Positions 25,721 to 34,233 of a stretch of 64,000 bases of DNA are shown piece by piece (within the stretch, counting starts at the first letter, position 1; each line of letters begins with the position of its first letter). The notes beneath the pieces are model-generated. The model saw only the letters and a list, made by a program, of their open reading frames with translations. It was not told the origin of the DNA and searched no databases. A program made the position numbers and the translations under genes. This DNA comes from Herpetosiphon aurantiacus DSM 785. Lineage in GTDB: Bacteria > Chloroflexota > Chloroflexia > Chloroflexales > Herpetosiphonaceae. The stretch is from the NCBI GenBank assembly GCA_000018565.1, contig CP000875.1, positions 1,131,199-1,195,198 of the forward strand. Reading direction: 5' to 3'.

Positions 25721-25837
25721 AATGTGAAGGTTGCTCCTAGGTGATTAAGTATTGCTGCTGTCAAGTATCGTTTGCTGGCCGCAGTTTGCCATCAGCCTAA
25801 GGCCGATTTACGATCTCCGCCTTGCGACTGAGCACAA

Positions 25838-25865
25838 TTGGGTAAGTTCATTCTGATGGTATAGT
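25838..25865 (+). promoter_or_regulatory. Possible promoter of the RamB-like gene
   Basis: TTGGGT, 16-nt spacer, TATAGT, 59 nt before the ATG. The -10 box is good, the -35 box weak. Confidence 0.4.
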
Positions 25866-25924
25866 TAAGCGGGAGTGGGTTGCCTCACGCTATTTTCCGA
25901 GACTTTGCAGCATGAAGGAACCGA

Positions 25925-27400
25925 ATGAGCACTGATGTAATTAATTTAATTTTTGGCATGAAACTGCGTCAAGCCCGCCTCGAAGCCAATTTAAGCCTGA
26001 CTGAATTTGCTGCACGCGCTGAATTATCGCCGTCGTATGTGACTGAGATGGAGAAGGGGCGCAAGTATCCTAAGCCCGATAAAATTGTCAAAATGGCCCA
26101 AGTGTTGGGCAAAGGCTACGATGAATTGGTCTCGATCAAGCTGAATCCGGCTCTGGCCTACCTTGAAAATATGCTTTCTTCGCCGTTGTTACGCCATTTT
26201 CCCTTCGAGGAATTTGAGCTTGATCCGAATGAGTTGGTTGGTTTATTTACCAAAGCGCCTGATAAAGCTAGCGCCTTGTTACACGCAATTTGGGAAATTG
26301 CCCGCCAATATGATATGAAGGATGAGCATTTTTTTCGGGCGGCGTTGCGTTCGTATCAAGAAATTCATGAAAATTATTTTCCCGAAATTGAGGAAGAGGC
26401 CGAAGCTTTTGCCACCAAATATCAGCTTAATCTCTTTCCGGTTGGCATCGATCAGCTCAAGCAGATTTTGCGGCAGCAATTTGGCTATCACATTGATGAA
26501 ACCAGCTTGGCCGAGCACGAAATTCTCTCGCATTATCGTGCGGTCTATATCGACACGCCGCGCAAAACCTTGTTGATCAATCCGAATTTGTATGAATTGC
26601 AGCGTAAATTTATTTTGGCTCGCGAGCTTGGTTATGCAGCGCTGGGCTTGAACGAGCGTTCAGTCACCTCAACGCCTGATCAAGTGCTGTCGTTTCGCCA
26701 AGTTTCCAACGATTTCAAGGCTTCATATTTTGGTGGTGCGCTGTTGATGCCACGGCAGCCGATGATCGCTGATATTGCAACCTTGTTCAATCAAACGACG
26801 TGGAGTGCCGAGCCACTATTGGCGATGCTTAATCACTATGATGTTACGCCCGAAATGTTGCTCTATCGTTTCAGCGAGGTCATTCCAGCGGCCTTTGGCA
26901 TTTCGCTACACTTTTTGCGCTTCCACAATGTTGAAGGCTCCTACAAGCTGATCAAACGAATTAACATGAATCGCTTGTTGCTACCAAGTGGAATCGGTTT
27001 ACACGAACATTACTGTCGGCGTTGGCTGGCCTCGCGACTGTTAATCAATTTGGCTGATCATAATGGGCATCAGCAACCCTTGGTCGATGTGCAAATCTCA
27101 GAGTTTTTAGAAAGCCAAGATCGCTTTTTAGATTTGGGTTTTGCGCGGCCATTGGTGCTGACTCCAACTGTTGGCAGTAGTGTGGTGGTTGGTTTTCGCT
27201 TTACGCCTGAGCTAGCCAAAGTGATCAAGTTCGTCGATGATCCGGCGATTCATCGCGCGGTGATTCACGAAACCTGTCAGCGCTGCCCGATTGACGATTG
27301 TGCGGTGCGTAAATCTGTGCCAACGGTGCTATGGGGCGAGCAACTGCGCGATCGCCGCAACGCCGCAATTGCCGAAATCCGCCGAACGTTGTTGCCATAA
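25925..27400 (+). CDS. RamB/ScfR-like acetate metabolism regulator (XRE-ImmA/IrrE-like)
   Basis: 491 residues. An XRE helix-turn-helix spans ~10-66 (LSLTEFAARAELSPSYVTEMEKG). A middle ImmA/IrrE-like domain follows, but its expected HExxH is replaced by ARELGY (residues 232-237), so the zinc protease site is gone. The C-terminal domain ends with the cysteine cluster ETCQRCPIDDC near 449-459, the ScfR/DUF2083 mark. RamB proteins of this layout control isocitrate lyase, malate synthase and acetate activation in Actinobacteria. Acs, AceB and AceA all lie in this window, so a parallel role is an inference. No ligand is known. Confidence 0.85.
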   Translation: MSTDVINLIFGMKLRQARLEANLSLTEFAARAELSPSYVTEMEKGRKYPKPDKIVKMAQVLGKGYDELVSIKLNPALAYLENMLSSPLLRHFPFEEFELDPNELVGLFTKAPDKASALLHAIWEIARQYDMKDEHFFRAALRSYQEIHENYFPEIEEEAEAFATKYQLNLFPVGIDQLKQILRQQFGYHIDETSLAEHEILSHYRAVYIDTPRKTLLINPNLYELQRKFILARELGYAALGLNERSVTSTPDQVLSFRQVSNDFKASYFGGALLMPRQPMIADIATLFNQTTWSAEPLLAMLNHYDVTPEMLLYRFSEVIPAAFGISLHFLRFHNVEGSYKLIKRINMNRLLLPSGIGLHEHYCRRWLASRLLINLADHNGHQQPLVDVQISEFLESQDRFLDLGFARPLVLTPTVGSSVVVGFRFTPELAKVIKFVDDPAIHRAVIHETCQRCPIDDCAVRKSVPTVLWGEQLRDRRNAAIAEIRRTLLP

Positions 27401-27486
27401 TGCTCCAAAAGACCAATTAATCCACGACAGCGCCAGCCCTCGGCGCTGTTACTATTTAACCCCGAGTCCTAGGACTTTTGACTGGA

Positions 27487-27515
27487 TTGACATGGAATAG
27501 TGTTAGGGTTATTAT
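27487..27515 (+). promoter_or_regulatory. Sigma70-type promoter of the TetR-MFS operon
   Basis: TTGACA at 27487-27492, 17-nt spacer, TATTAT at 27510-27515. Confidence 0.78.
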
Positions 27516-27553
27516 TTGACTTATCGGTCATAAATTGTTTGATGGTCAAATAA
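27512..27553. promoter_or_regulatory. Candidate TetR operator overlapping the -10 box
   Basis: TGACTTATCGGTCA at 27517-27530 is a compact partial palindrome (TGAC-N6-GTCA). It is nested in a wider inverted repeat TTATTTGAC...GTCAAATAA (27512-27520 and 27545-27553). Binding would block the start site, as is usual for TetR autoregulation. Confidence 0.6.
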
Positions 27554-27576
27554 TGGCTGAGCGTAAGGAATTGAGC

Positions 27577-28215
27577 ATGCCAAGCCTAGAGAAACCAACC
27601 AAGCCCGCTGGATCGTTGAAAGAGCGCCAACGCGAAGAACGCGCTCGGCTGATTTTAGAGGCAGCCCAAACCATTTTGTTGGAGCGCGGCTACCATGAAA
27701 CTTCAATCGACGATATTGCAGCCCAAGTTGGCATTGCCAAAGGCACAGTCTATTTGCACTTTCCTAGCAAAGAAGATTTGATGATTGCCCTGGTGGAGCG
27801 GCAATTACAAAACTTTGTGCAAGTGATCGAAGCGGTGGCGGCCAGCACTAGCAGCGCCCGCGAACGCCTAGAAGCAATTTTGCAACGGACGTATGATCCA
27901 AGCGAAGCTCGTCGGATGCAGATTTTTCTAGAGGTGTTTGGCAGTGCTGATATGCGTTCGCGGTTTGCCGAAAAGCATGAACGCACCCAGCCGATTATCG
28001 ATCATGTGCGCAATTTGCTACGCGAAATTATCGAGCAAGGCAAAGCTCAGGGCGAATTTGATCCCAACATCTCAACCAAAGTAATGATTGTGATGTATCT
28101 CAATTTGCTTTCTCCTCGCAACTACCATCATCTGACAACTGATCAAACAGTGGCGTTTGAAGAGTTGCTGCCTCAAATAATTCAAATTTTCTTCCATGGG
28201 ATTTCACGGAAGTAG
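27577..28215 (+). CDS. TetR-family regulator of the adjacent efflux pump
   Basis: About 212 residues. The N-terminal TetR helix-turn-helix reads ILEAAQTILLERGYHETSIDDI, then AKGTVYLHFPSKEDL. The C-terminal ligand domain is helical and typical of the AcrR type. AAGGA lies 7 nt before the ATG at 27577; two upstream in-frame ATGs are less well placed and fall in the operator. The MFS gene starts 18 bases downstream, so the regulator and pump are one operon behind the promoter and operator at 27487-27553. Confidence 0.9.
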   Translation: MPSLEKPTKPAGSLKERQREERARLILEAAQTILLERGYHETSIDDIAAQVGIAKGTVYLHFPSKEDLMIALVERQLQNFVQVIEAVAASTSSARERLEAILQRTYDPSEARRMQIFLEVFGSADMRSRFAEKHERTQPIIDHVRNLLREIIEQGKAQGEFDPNISTKVMIVMYLNLLSPRNYHHLTTDQTVAFEELLPQIIQIFFHGISRK

Positions 28216-28233
28216 GCTTAAGAAAGGCGCGGA

Positions 28234-29919
28234 ATGGAAACGGCAATTAAGCAAGCGGCTTCGGCAGCAGTTGAATTTGAACAGCCACGCTATACCAAGC
28301 GCGAAACCTTGCTCACCATGTTGAGCGTGCTCTTGGTGATGCTGTTGGCCTCGCTCGATCAAACAATTGTGGGTACGGCGATGCCCAAAGTCATTACCGA
28401 TTTACACGGCTTTGATCGCTATACCTGGGTTACGACGGCCTATCTGTTGGCTTCGACAGTGATGGTGCCAATTTATGGCAAGCTTTCGGATATGTTCGGG
28501 CGTAAGCCGTTGTTTATCTTTGGCTTAATTGTCTTTTTGATTGGCTCAGGCTTGTGTGGCGCGGCCCAAAGCATGAACCAATTAATCATCTTTCGTGGTT
28601 TGCAAGGCTTAGGTGCAGCCGCCTTAATGCCAATTGCCTTGGCGATTGTTGGCGATTTGTTCACACCCCGCGAACGCGCTCGCTGGCAAGGCATCACTGG
28701 TGGGGTTTTTGGGATTTCGGCCATCCTTGGGCCAACCGCTGGTGGCTGGTTGACTGAACACGTTTCATGGCGCTGGATTTTCTACGTCAATTTGCCGTTG
28801 GGCATTATCGCGCTTTTGACTTTAGTGTTTTTGATGCCAACCCTTGGCCGCAAAGCCCAACGGGTCAAAATCGACTACATCGGCTCGATCTTGTTGGTTG
28901 CTGGTACAGTGCCGCTGTTGCTGGGCTTTACCTGGGCTGGTTCGCAATACGCTTGGCTTTCAGCTCAAGTTTTGAGCATGTTTGGGCTTTCGATTGTATT
29001 TTTGGGTGCATTCATTGCCTTTGAAGCATGGCTTGAACGTAACAATGGCCAGCCAATTATCGAGCCAAGCCTGTTCAAAAATAGCATTTTCCGCATCTCG
29101 GTGTTGATCACAATCATCTCGAATATGGCGCTGTTTGGCAATATTTTCTTCTTGCCCTTGTTTGTGCAAGGCGTAATTGGCACCTCGATTACCAATAGTG
29201 GCCTGATTATGACCCCGTTGATGCTAACTGCGATTATCTGTAGCGTGGTAGCAGGTCAAATTGTGGCAGCAACAGGTAAATACAAAATTATCGCAATTGT
29301 TGGTATGGCGATTAGCGTGTTAGGCGGCTTCCTGCTGCTGCAACTCGATATCAATTCGACCAATACTAATGTGGCGATAGATATGGTGGTGCTCGGCTTG
29401 GGTATGGGTGCGGGGATGTCGCTGTATACCTTGATTACCCAAAATGCCTTGCCCAACAAAATTGGCCAAGCCACCTCAGCTTTGACCTTCTTCCGCTCAA
29501 TTGGCAGCACAATTGCCTTGGCAGCGATGGGTTCGGTGATGAATTCGGCCTATTTGCCAGCTTTCAAGGCGGCAATTCCAGCCGAAGTTGCCCAAAATGT
29601 GCCAGCCGAAAGTTTGGCAGCCTTCAACAACCCGCAAATTTTGCTCTCACCCGAAACCCAATCACTGATTCAAGCTCAGTTTGCCCAAGGCGGCCAGCAG
29701 GGCGAAGCGCTTTATAACACCTTGTTAGGCGCAGTCAAATATGGCTTAGTCGATGGCATTCATCATGTGTTTATCTTCAGTTTTGGCATTACGCTTTTGG
29801 GTTTTGTGGTGGTTTTCTTCCTCAAAGAGATCGAATTGCGTGGTGGTCGCAAAAAAGCTGAGGCCCAAATCGAACAAACTGGCGAAGCTGGAGCGGCTGG
29901 AATGGCGGCGTTTCATTAA
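28234..29919 (+). CDS. DHA2-type (14-helix) MFS drug efflux transporter
   Basis: 561 residues with about 14 membrane helices. Motif C-like (GPTAAGGWLTEHVSWRW at ~168-184) and the family signature LDQTIVGTAMP near residue 42 (typical of EmrB/QacA) place it in DHA2. YGKLSDMFGRKPLF is motif A. These proton-driven pumps export toxic organic compounds. The C-terminal tail is basic then acidic and cytoplasmic. It is cotranscribed with the TetR gene. Another DHA2 substrate class (e.g. siderophore export) cannot be excluded. Confidence 0.93.
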   Translation: METAIKQAASAAVEFEQPRYTKRETLLTMLSVLLVMLLASLDQTIVGTAMPKVITDLHGFDRYTWVTTAYLLASTVMVPIYGKLSDMFGRKPLFIFGLIVFLIGSGLCGAAQSMNQLIIFRGLQGLGAAALMPIALAIVGDLFTPRERARWQGITGGVFGISAILGPTAGGWLTEHVSWRWIFYVNLPLGIIALLTLVFLMPTLGRKAQRVKIDYIGSILLVAGTVPLLLGFTWAGSQYAWLSAQVLSMFGLSIVFLGAFIAFEAWLERNNGQPIIEPSLFKNSIFRISVLITIISNMALFGNIFFLPLFVQGVIGTSITNSGLIMTPLMLTAIICSVVAGQIVAATGKYKIIAIVGMAISVLGGFLLLQLDINSTNTNVAIDMVVLGLGMGAGMSLYTLITQNALPNKIGQATSALTFFRSIGSTIALAAMGSVMNSAYLPAFKAAIPAEVAQNVPAESLAAFNNPQILLSPETQSLIQAQFAQGGQQGEALYNTLLGAVKYGLVDGIHHVFIFSFGITLLGFVVVFFLKEIELRGGRKKAEAQIEQTGEAGAAGMAAFH

Positions 29920-30056
29920 TCAGAACATAGAGCATAGAACATACGAGGTCGAGCTAGCAATAGCTCGATCCTCATTTTTTAAGGATGAATTATGAGGGAT
30001 AAATTATGAAGTTTGGCTATTGGTGTTGGGCAAGCAAGAATTGAATCAAAATAATC

Positions 30057-30106
30057 TGTGCCAATCTGTGGCGAAAACAGCCTTCACGTTCTTCGTACTC
30101 TTCGCG
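30057..30106. repeat. Phrase repeats upstream of aceB
   Basis: TGTGCCAATCTGTGGCG is the inverse of the phrase GCCACAGATTGGCACAGAT at 38184-38203. TTCTTCGTACTCTTCGCGG is an inverted degenerate copy of the CACGAAGGACACGAAGG phrase. Confidence 0.65.
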
Positions 30107-30159
30107 GTTTCGGTTTTTAAACTCTTTGTAGATTATCTAAATAAACTAAATTATCTGCT

Positions 30160-30173
30160 AGCGAATATTCGCT
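30160..30173. promoter_or_regulatory. 14-bp palindrome at the aceB promoter
   Basis: AGCGAATATTCGCT is a perfect palindrome ending on the first base of the -35 box. A related half-type sequence TTCGCTGGCGA lies downstream near 30214-30224. A plausible operator for a regulator of the glyoxylate shunt. Confidence 0.55.
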
Positions 30174-30201
30174 TGACAGATAGAAAACATTGTGATATTC
30201 T
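30173..30201 (+). promoter_or_regulatory. Sigma70-type promoter of aceB
   Basis: TTGACA at 30173-30178, 17-nt spacer, TATTCT at 30196-30201, giving a leader of about 105 nt. Confidence 0.72.
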
Positions 30202-30311
30202 TCATTCAGTGAAAATTCGCTGGCGATAAAAATTATCTACCAAGCCAATTTTTACCAGAATCCATGCACCAATCCTACGTCGATGGTGACGCACCGGAAA
30301 GGAACGACCGC

Positions 30312-31904
30312 ATGACCGATCGGCAACATGGCGTGAAAATCAACGCCCCTATCACCCCCGCTGCGGCGGAATTGTTGACGGAACCAGCCCTACACTTCTT
30401 AGCTGCCTTGCATCGCACTTTTGACCAAACTCGCCGCGACTTATTGCTCGGACGAGTGGAACGCCAAAGCCGCCTTGATGCAGGCGAAAACCCTGATTTT
30501 CTCGCTGAAACTGCCCATATTCGTGCTAGCGACTGGCAAATTGCGCCCATCCCCGATGAGATTCGTAATCGTCGCGTGGAAATTACTGGGCCAATTGATC
30601 GCAAAATGATCATCAATGCGCTCAACTCTGGAGCCAATGTCTTCATGGCCGACTGTGAAGATGCAACCACTCCAAGCTGGGATAATTTGGTCAGCGGCCA
30701 ACTTAACTTGCGCGATGCGGTCAATCGGACGATAAGCTTCACCAATGAAGCTGGCAAAGCCTATCAATTAAACGATCAGGTTGCGGTGCTGTTTGTGCGG
30801 CCTCGTGGCTGGCACTTGCTCGAAAAGCATGTCACCGTCGATGGCGAACCCTTGGCTGGTGGTCTGTTCGACTTTGGTTTGTATTTGTTCCACAATGCCA
30901 AAACCTTGCTCGAACGTGGCTCGGCTCCTTACTTCTATCTGCCAAAACTCGAAAGCCATCGCGAAGCCCGTTTGTGGAATGATGTGTTCGTGTTTGCCCA
31001 AAAGCAACTCGGCCTGCCCCATGGCTCAATCAAGGCAACGGTTTTGATTGAAACAATTTTGGCCGCCTTCGAGATGGACGAAATTCTGTATGAATTGCGC
31101 GACCACTCGGCTGGCCTCAACTGTGGCCGCTGGGATTACATCTTCAGCTGCATCAAGAAATTTGCTAAATTACAACATTTTGTGCTGGCTGATCGTGCTT
31201 TAGTGACGATGACTTCACGCTTTATGCGCTCATATTCGTTGCTGGCGATCAAAACCTGCCATCGCCGTGGTGCTCACGCAATGGGCGGGATGGCTGCTCA
31301 GATTCCGATCAAGCACGATGCCCAAGCCAATGCCGAAGCCCTCGCCAAAGTGCAAGCCGATAAAGAGCGCGAAGCTCGCGACGGCCACGACGGCACATGG
31401 GTCGCTCATCCAGGTTTGGTTCCGTTAGCTAAGGCCGCCTTTGATGCTTTGATGCCTGAAGCTAACCAAATTGGCAAGCAGCTTGATGTTGAAATTACTG
31501 CCGATGATTTACTGCGCTTCGAGCCATCAGCGCCGATTACCGAGCAAGGCCTGCGCAAAAATATCAGCGTTGGCATCCAATATATCGAAGCTTGGTTGGG
31601 TGGCTTAGGCTGCGTGCCGCTGTACAACTTAATGGAAGATGCCGCAACCGCCGAAATCTCCCGTGCTCAAGTTTGGCAATGGGTACATCAACCTAATGGC
31701 ATTACCGAAGATTTTCGCAAAATCACCCTCGATTGGGTGCGCGAGTTGATCGTCGAAGAACTGGCCAAGATCGAACAAGAAGTTGGCGCAGAACGCTATC
31801 GCAACGGTCATTATGATCGGGCTAGCCAATTGTTTGATCAATTGGTTGCCAACCCAACCTTTACCGAATTTCTCACGCTTCCTGCTTACGAACAAATCGA
31901 TTAA
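30312..31904 (+). CDS. aceB: Malate synthase A
   Basis: 530 residues from the ATG at 30312 (AAGGA 8 nt before), the usual length of malate synthase A. It condenses glyoxylate with acetyl-CoA to malate. VFMADCEDATTPSW, VFVRPRGWHLLEKHV, YFYLPKLESHREARLWNDVF and GRWDYIFSCIKKF are typical signature stretches with the catalytic acid and base residues. The other half of the shunt, isocitrate lyase, follows 169 bases downstream on the same strand. An upstream in-frame ATG at 30264 would add 16 residues but lacks a ribosome site. Confidence 0.96.
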   Translation: MTDRQHGVKINAPITPAAAELLTEPALHFLAALHRTFDQTRRDLLLGRVERQSRLDAGENPDFLAETAHIRASDWQIAPIPDEIRNRRVEITGPIDRKMIINALNSGANVFMADCEDATTPSWDNLVSGQLNLRDAVNRTISFTNEAGKAYQLNDQVAVLFVRPRGWHLLEKHVTVDGEPLAGGLFDFGLYLFHNAKTLLERGSAPYFYLPKLESHREARLWNDVFVFAQKQLGLPHGSIKATVLIETILAAFEMDEILYELRDHSAGLNCGRWDYIFSCIKKFAKLQHFVLADRALVTMTSRFMRSYSLLAIKTCHRRGAHAMGGMAAQIPIKHDAQANAEALAKVQADKEREARDGHDGTWVAHPGLVPLAKAAFDALMPEANQIGKQLDVEITADDLLRFEPSAPITEQGLRKNISVGIQYIEAWLGGLGCVPLYNLMEDAATAEISRAQVWQWVHQPNGITEDFRKITLDWVRELIVEELAKIEQEVGAERYRNGHYDRASQLFDQLVANPTFTEFLTLPAYEQID

Positions 31905-32008
31905 TGTGAATTAATTGGCAGCTTGCAGGTGCTGGCATCAAACAACAATGACCAAAACCTGCAATTCTACGCTGGGATAGATTCTTGATTTTCATTACCT
32001 TGGCGACG

Positions 32009-32036
32009 TTGCCCAAGCGCTTTGAGCGATTGTAAT
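32009..32036 (+). promoter_or_regulatory. Candidate promoter of aceA
   Basis: TTGCCC, 16-nt spacer, TGTAAT, with a start expected about 30 nt before the ATG. The spacer contains the 8-bp palindrome AAGCGCTT. Also upstream, TTGCAGGT and ACCTGCAA (31923-31930, 31957-31964) form an inverted repeat that could be a terminator after aceB or an operator. Confidence 0.5.
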
Positions 32037-32073
32037 GAATAGCCACCATTGTAATTTGACAAAGGAGTCAGCC

Positions 32074-33366
32074 ATGAACACCACGAACGGTATCTCAACA
32101 ACAGAACTGGAACGGGGTTGGGCAACGGACGCACGTTGGCAAGGGATTCAGCGCGATTACACAGCCGAAGATGTTGTGCGCTTGCGCGGTTCAGTGATTA
32201 TTGAGCAAACTTTAGCTCGGATGGGTGCTGAACGCTTGTGGGATCTCCTTCACACCGAAGATTACGTGCATGCGTTGGGTGCGCTGACTGGTAATCAAGC
32301 CATGCAGATGGTCAAAGCAGGCTTGAAGGCGATTTACTTGAGTGGCTGGCAGGTTGCCGCCGATGCCAATATGGCTGGGCAAATGTATCCCGATCAAAGC
32401 TTGTATCCCGCTAACAGCGTGCCACAAGTTGTCAAACGGATCAACCAAACCTTGCAACGCTGCGACCAAATTTATCACTCAGAAGCTAAAGATGGTACCT
32501 ACTGGTTCGCGCCCATCATCGCCGATGCTGAAGCTGGCTTTGGTGGCCCACTGAATGCCTTTGAAATGATGAAGGCTATGATCGAAGCTGGCGCGGCTGG
32601 GGTGCACTTCGAAGATCAATTATCATCAGAAAAGAAATGTGGCCACTTGGGCGGCAAGGTCTTGATCCCAACGAGCCACTTTATTCGCACGCTGCAAGCT
32701 GCCCGTTTGGCTGCCGACGTGATGGACGTACCAACCTTGGTCGTCGCTCGTACCGATGCCAACGGTGCATACCTCTTGACCAGCGACGTTGATCCACGTG
32801 ACCGCGAGTTTTGTACAGGCGAACGCACCCCCGAAGGCTTCTTCTGTATTCGCGGTGGGATCGATTCAGCAATTGCCCGTGGCTTGGCCTATGCTCCATA
32901 TGCCGACCTGATTTGGTGTGAAACCTCAACCCCAGATTTGGAAGAAGCACGGAAATTTGCTGAAGCGATCCATGCTCAATATCCAGGCAAATTGTTGGCC
33001 TACAACTGCTCGCCATCATTCAACTGGAAGCGCAACTTGGATGATGCCACGATTGCCAAGTTCCAAAGCGAACTCGGCGCGATGGGTTACAAGTTCCAAT
33101 TCATCACCTTGGCGGGCTTCCACGCCTTGAACTACAGCATGTTCGATTTGGCAACCGGCTATCGCGACCAAGGCATGAGCGCCTATGTGCAATTGCAACA
33201 AGCTGAATTCAACCGCGAAAGCGAAGGCTATACCGCCGTCAAGCACCAACGCGAAGTTGGCACTGGCTACTTCGATTTGGTTGCGCAAGCAGTTTCAGGT
33301 GGCATGTCATCGACCACCGCCTTGAGCGGCTCGACCGAGCACGAACAATTTGTTGGAGCCCATTAG
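32074..33366 (+). CDS. aceA: Isocitrate lyase
   Basis: 430 residues from the ATG at 32074 (AAAGGAG 6 nt before). It splits isocitrate to glyoxylate and succinate, the first glyoxylate-shunt step. The signature KKCGHLGG at residues 187-194 holds the catalytic cysteine. [13 protein letters not shown] and [22 protein letters not shown] are typical. The ORF could be extended upstream to 32035, but that region overlaps the candidate promoter. With aceB and acs it makes growth on acetate or fatty acids possible. Confidence 0.97.
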   Translation: MNTTNGISTTELERGWATDARWQGIQRDYTAEDVVRLRGSVIIEQTLARMGAERLWDLLHTEDYVHALGALTGNQAMQMVKAGLKAIYLSGWQVAADANMAGQMYPDQSLYPANSVPQVVKRINQTLQRCDQIYHSEAKDGTYWFAPIIADAEAGFGGPLNAFEMMKAMIEAGAAGVHFEDQLSSEKKCGHLGGKVLIPTSHFIRTLQAARLAADVMDVPTLVVARTDANGAYLLTSDVDPRDREFCTGERTPEGFFCIRGGIDSAIARGLAYAPYADLIWCETSTPDLEEARKFAEAIHAQYPGKLLAYNCSPSFNWKRNLDDATIAKFQSELGAMGYKFQFITLAGFHALNYSMFDLATGYRDQGMSAYVQLQQAEFNRESEGYTAVKHQREVGTGYFDLVAQAVSGGMSSTTALSGSTEHEQFVGAH

Positions 33367-33559
33367 TAAAGTCAAAAGGCAGAAATCAAAAGGCAAAAGT
33401 AGGATTTAGGAGTCATCAGGGATTAGATAACTGTTAATGCAGAGGCGCAGAGCATCTATTGTGCTGAGCTATCGGAACATTTTGTGGTATTGCAATAATT
33501 CCGATAGCCCATAGCCTATAGCCAAATTGACCCCTGATCCCTAGCTCCTGAATCCTACA

Positions 33560-33664
33560 GATCTGCGACTATTGCAAAGCCAGTGAGCCGGCTTTGCGAT
33601 GGTAAAACACCCTGCATTGCTCGCACCGCGCCGATCTCTCCCTGATCGCGGTGCGAGCTTTTTT
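33560..33664 (+). ncRNA. Possible small RNA or read-through leader ending in a terminator
   Basis: Two hairpins in a row: GCAAAGCC/GGCTTTGC, then the terminator GCTCGCACCGCG/CGCGGTGCGAGC with TTTTTT. The unit lies 200 bases past aceA and before the aroK promoter box. No promoter was found for it, so it may simply be the aceA 3' end. Confidence 0.3.
33619..33664 (+). terminator. Strong intrinsic terminator upstream of aroK
   Basis: A perfect 12-bp GC-rich stem followed by six T's (33659-33664). Confidence 0.88.
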
Positions 33665-33683
33665 GTATTTACGCTGCTTGGCG

Positions 33684-33689
33684 TATAAT
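33684..33689 (+). promoter_or_regulatory. -10 box of aroK
   Basis: A perfect TATAAT, 32 nt before the ATG. The -35 zone overlaps the T run of the preceding terminator and is poor. Confidence 0.5.
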
Positions 33690-33720
33690 ACAGCCCACGC
33701 TTGTGTTTGGAGATTTGGCA

Positions 33721-34233
33721 ATGGCGCAGCATCGCAATGTGATTTTAATTGGCATGCCTGGATCGGGCAAAAGTACGCTGGGCATTTTATTAGCTAAAGC
33801 CTTAGTTTTTGATTTTATTGATACCGATGTGGTGATTCAAACCCGCCAGCATGGCCGCTTGATTGAGATTCTCGAACGGCTAGGCGCTGAGCAATTTTGT
33901 GCGGTCGAAAATCAATATTGCGCTGAGCTAGAGCTTGATCAATATGTGGTGGCGACTGGTGGCAGCGTGATTTATAGCCCCGATGCTATGGCCAATTTCC
34001 AGCGGCTTGGCACAATCGTCTATCTTTCAATCGCATTCGATGAACTGTTGCCACGCATCACCGATATGGATTCGCGGGGAATTGTGATGCAGCCAGGCCA
34101 AAGTTTTGCCGATTTATATGCCGAGCGCGTGCCGCTGTATCGCCAATTTGCCAATATCACCGTAGATTGCACTGGCGAAGATCATGAACACACCGTTAGC
34201 CAAATTATGGCTGCATTAAACGCCGATAATTAA
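33721..34233 (+). CDS. aroK: Shikimate kinase-like protein
   Basis: 170 residues. Walker A GMPGSGKST at residues 11-19; DTDVVIQ near 33 and the ATGGSVIY stretch (~80) match the shikimate-binding residues of AroK, which phosphorylates shikimate at O3 in aromatic amino acid synthesis. The usual RP(L) lid arginine region is altered: instead of an RPLL motif I see ITDMDSRGIVM. The call is therefore 'shikimate kinase or close relative'. GGAG precedes the ATG. The 3' end overlaps the convergent next gene by 29 bases. No other aro gene is near. Confidence 0.78.
   Translation: MAQHRNVILIGMPGSGKSTLGILLAKALVFDFIDTDVVIQTRQHGRLIEILERLGAEQFCAVENQYCAELELDQYVVATGGSVIYSPDAMANFQRLGTIVYLSIAFDELLPRITDMDSRGIVMQPGQSFADLYAERVPLYRQFANITVDCTGEDHEHTVSQIMAALNADN

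Larger units (their letters stand above)
29920..30311. other. Gap upstream of aceB: repeats, promoter and palindrome
   Basis: About 390 bases. The first half holds phrase repeats (inverted TATGTTCTATG-type at 29924-29945, TGTGCCAATCTGTGGCG at 30057-30073, and TTCTTCGTACTCTTCGCGG at 30088-30106). The second half holds the aceB promoter and palindrome and an untranslated leader. No gene is supported. Confidence 0.65.
33367..33720. other. Gap between aceA and aroK
   Basis: About 350 bases. The first 190 bases are phrase repeats (AAAGTCAAAAGGCAGAAATC at 33365-33384, AATGCAGAGGCGCAGAGC at 33436-33453, ATTGACCCCTGATCCCTAGC at 33526-33545). Then come two hairpins (33573-33594 and 33619-33664), of which the second is a strong terminator. 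A TATAAT box for aroK lies at 33684-33689. Confidence 0.65.

Noticed and set aside
31923-31964. TTGCAGGT/ACCTGCAA inverted repeat as a certain terminator of aceB
   Set aside because: The loop is 26 nt and no T run follows. It stays a possible operator and was only mentioned with the aceA promoter.
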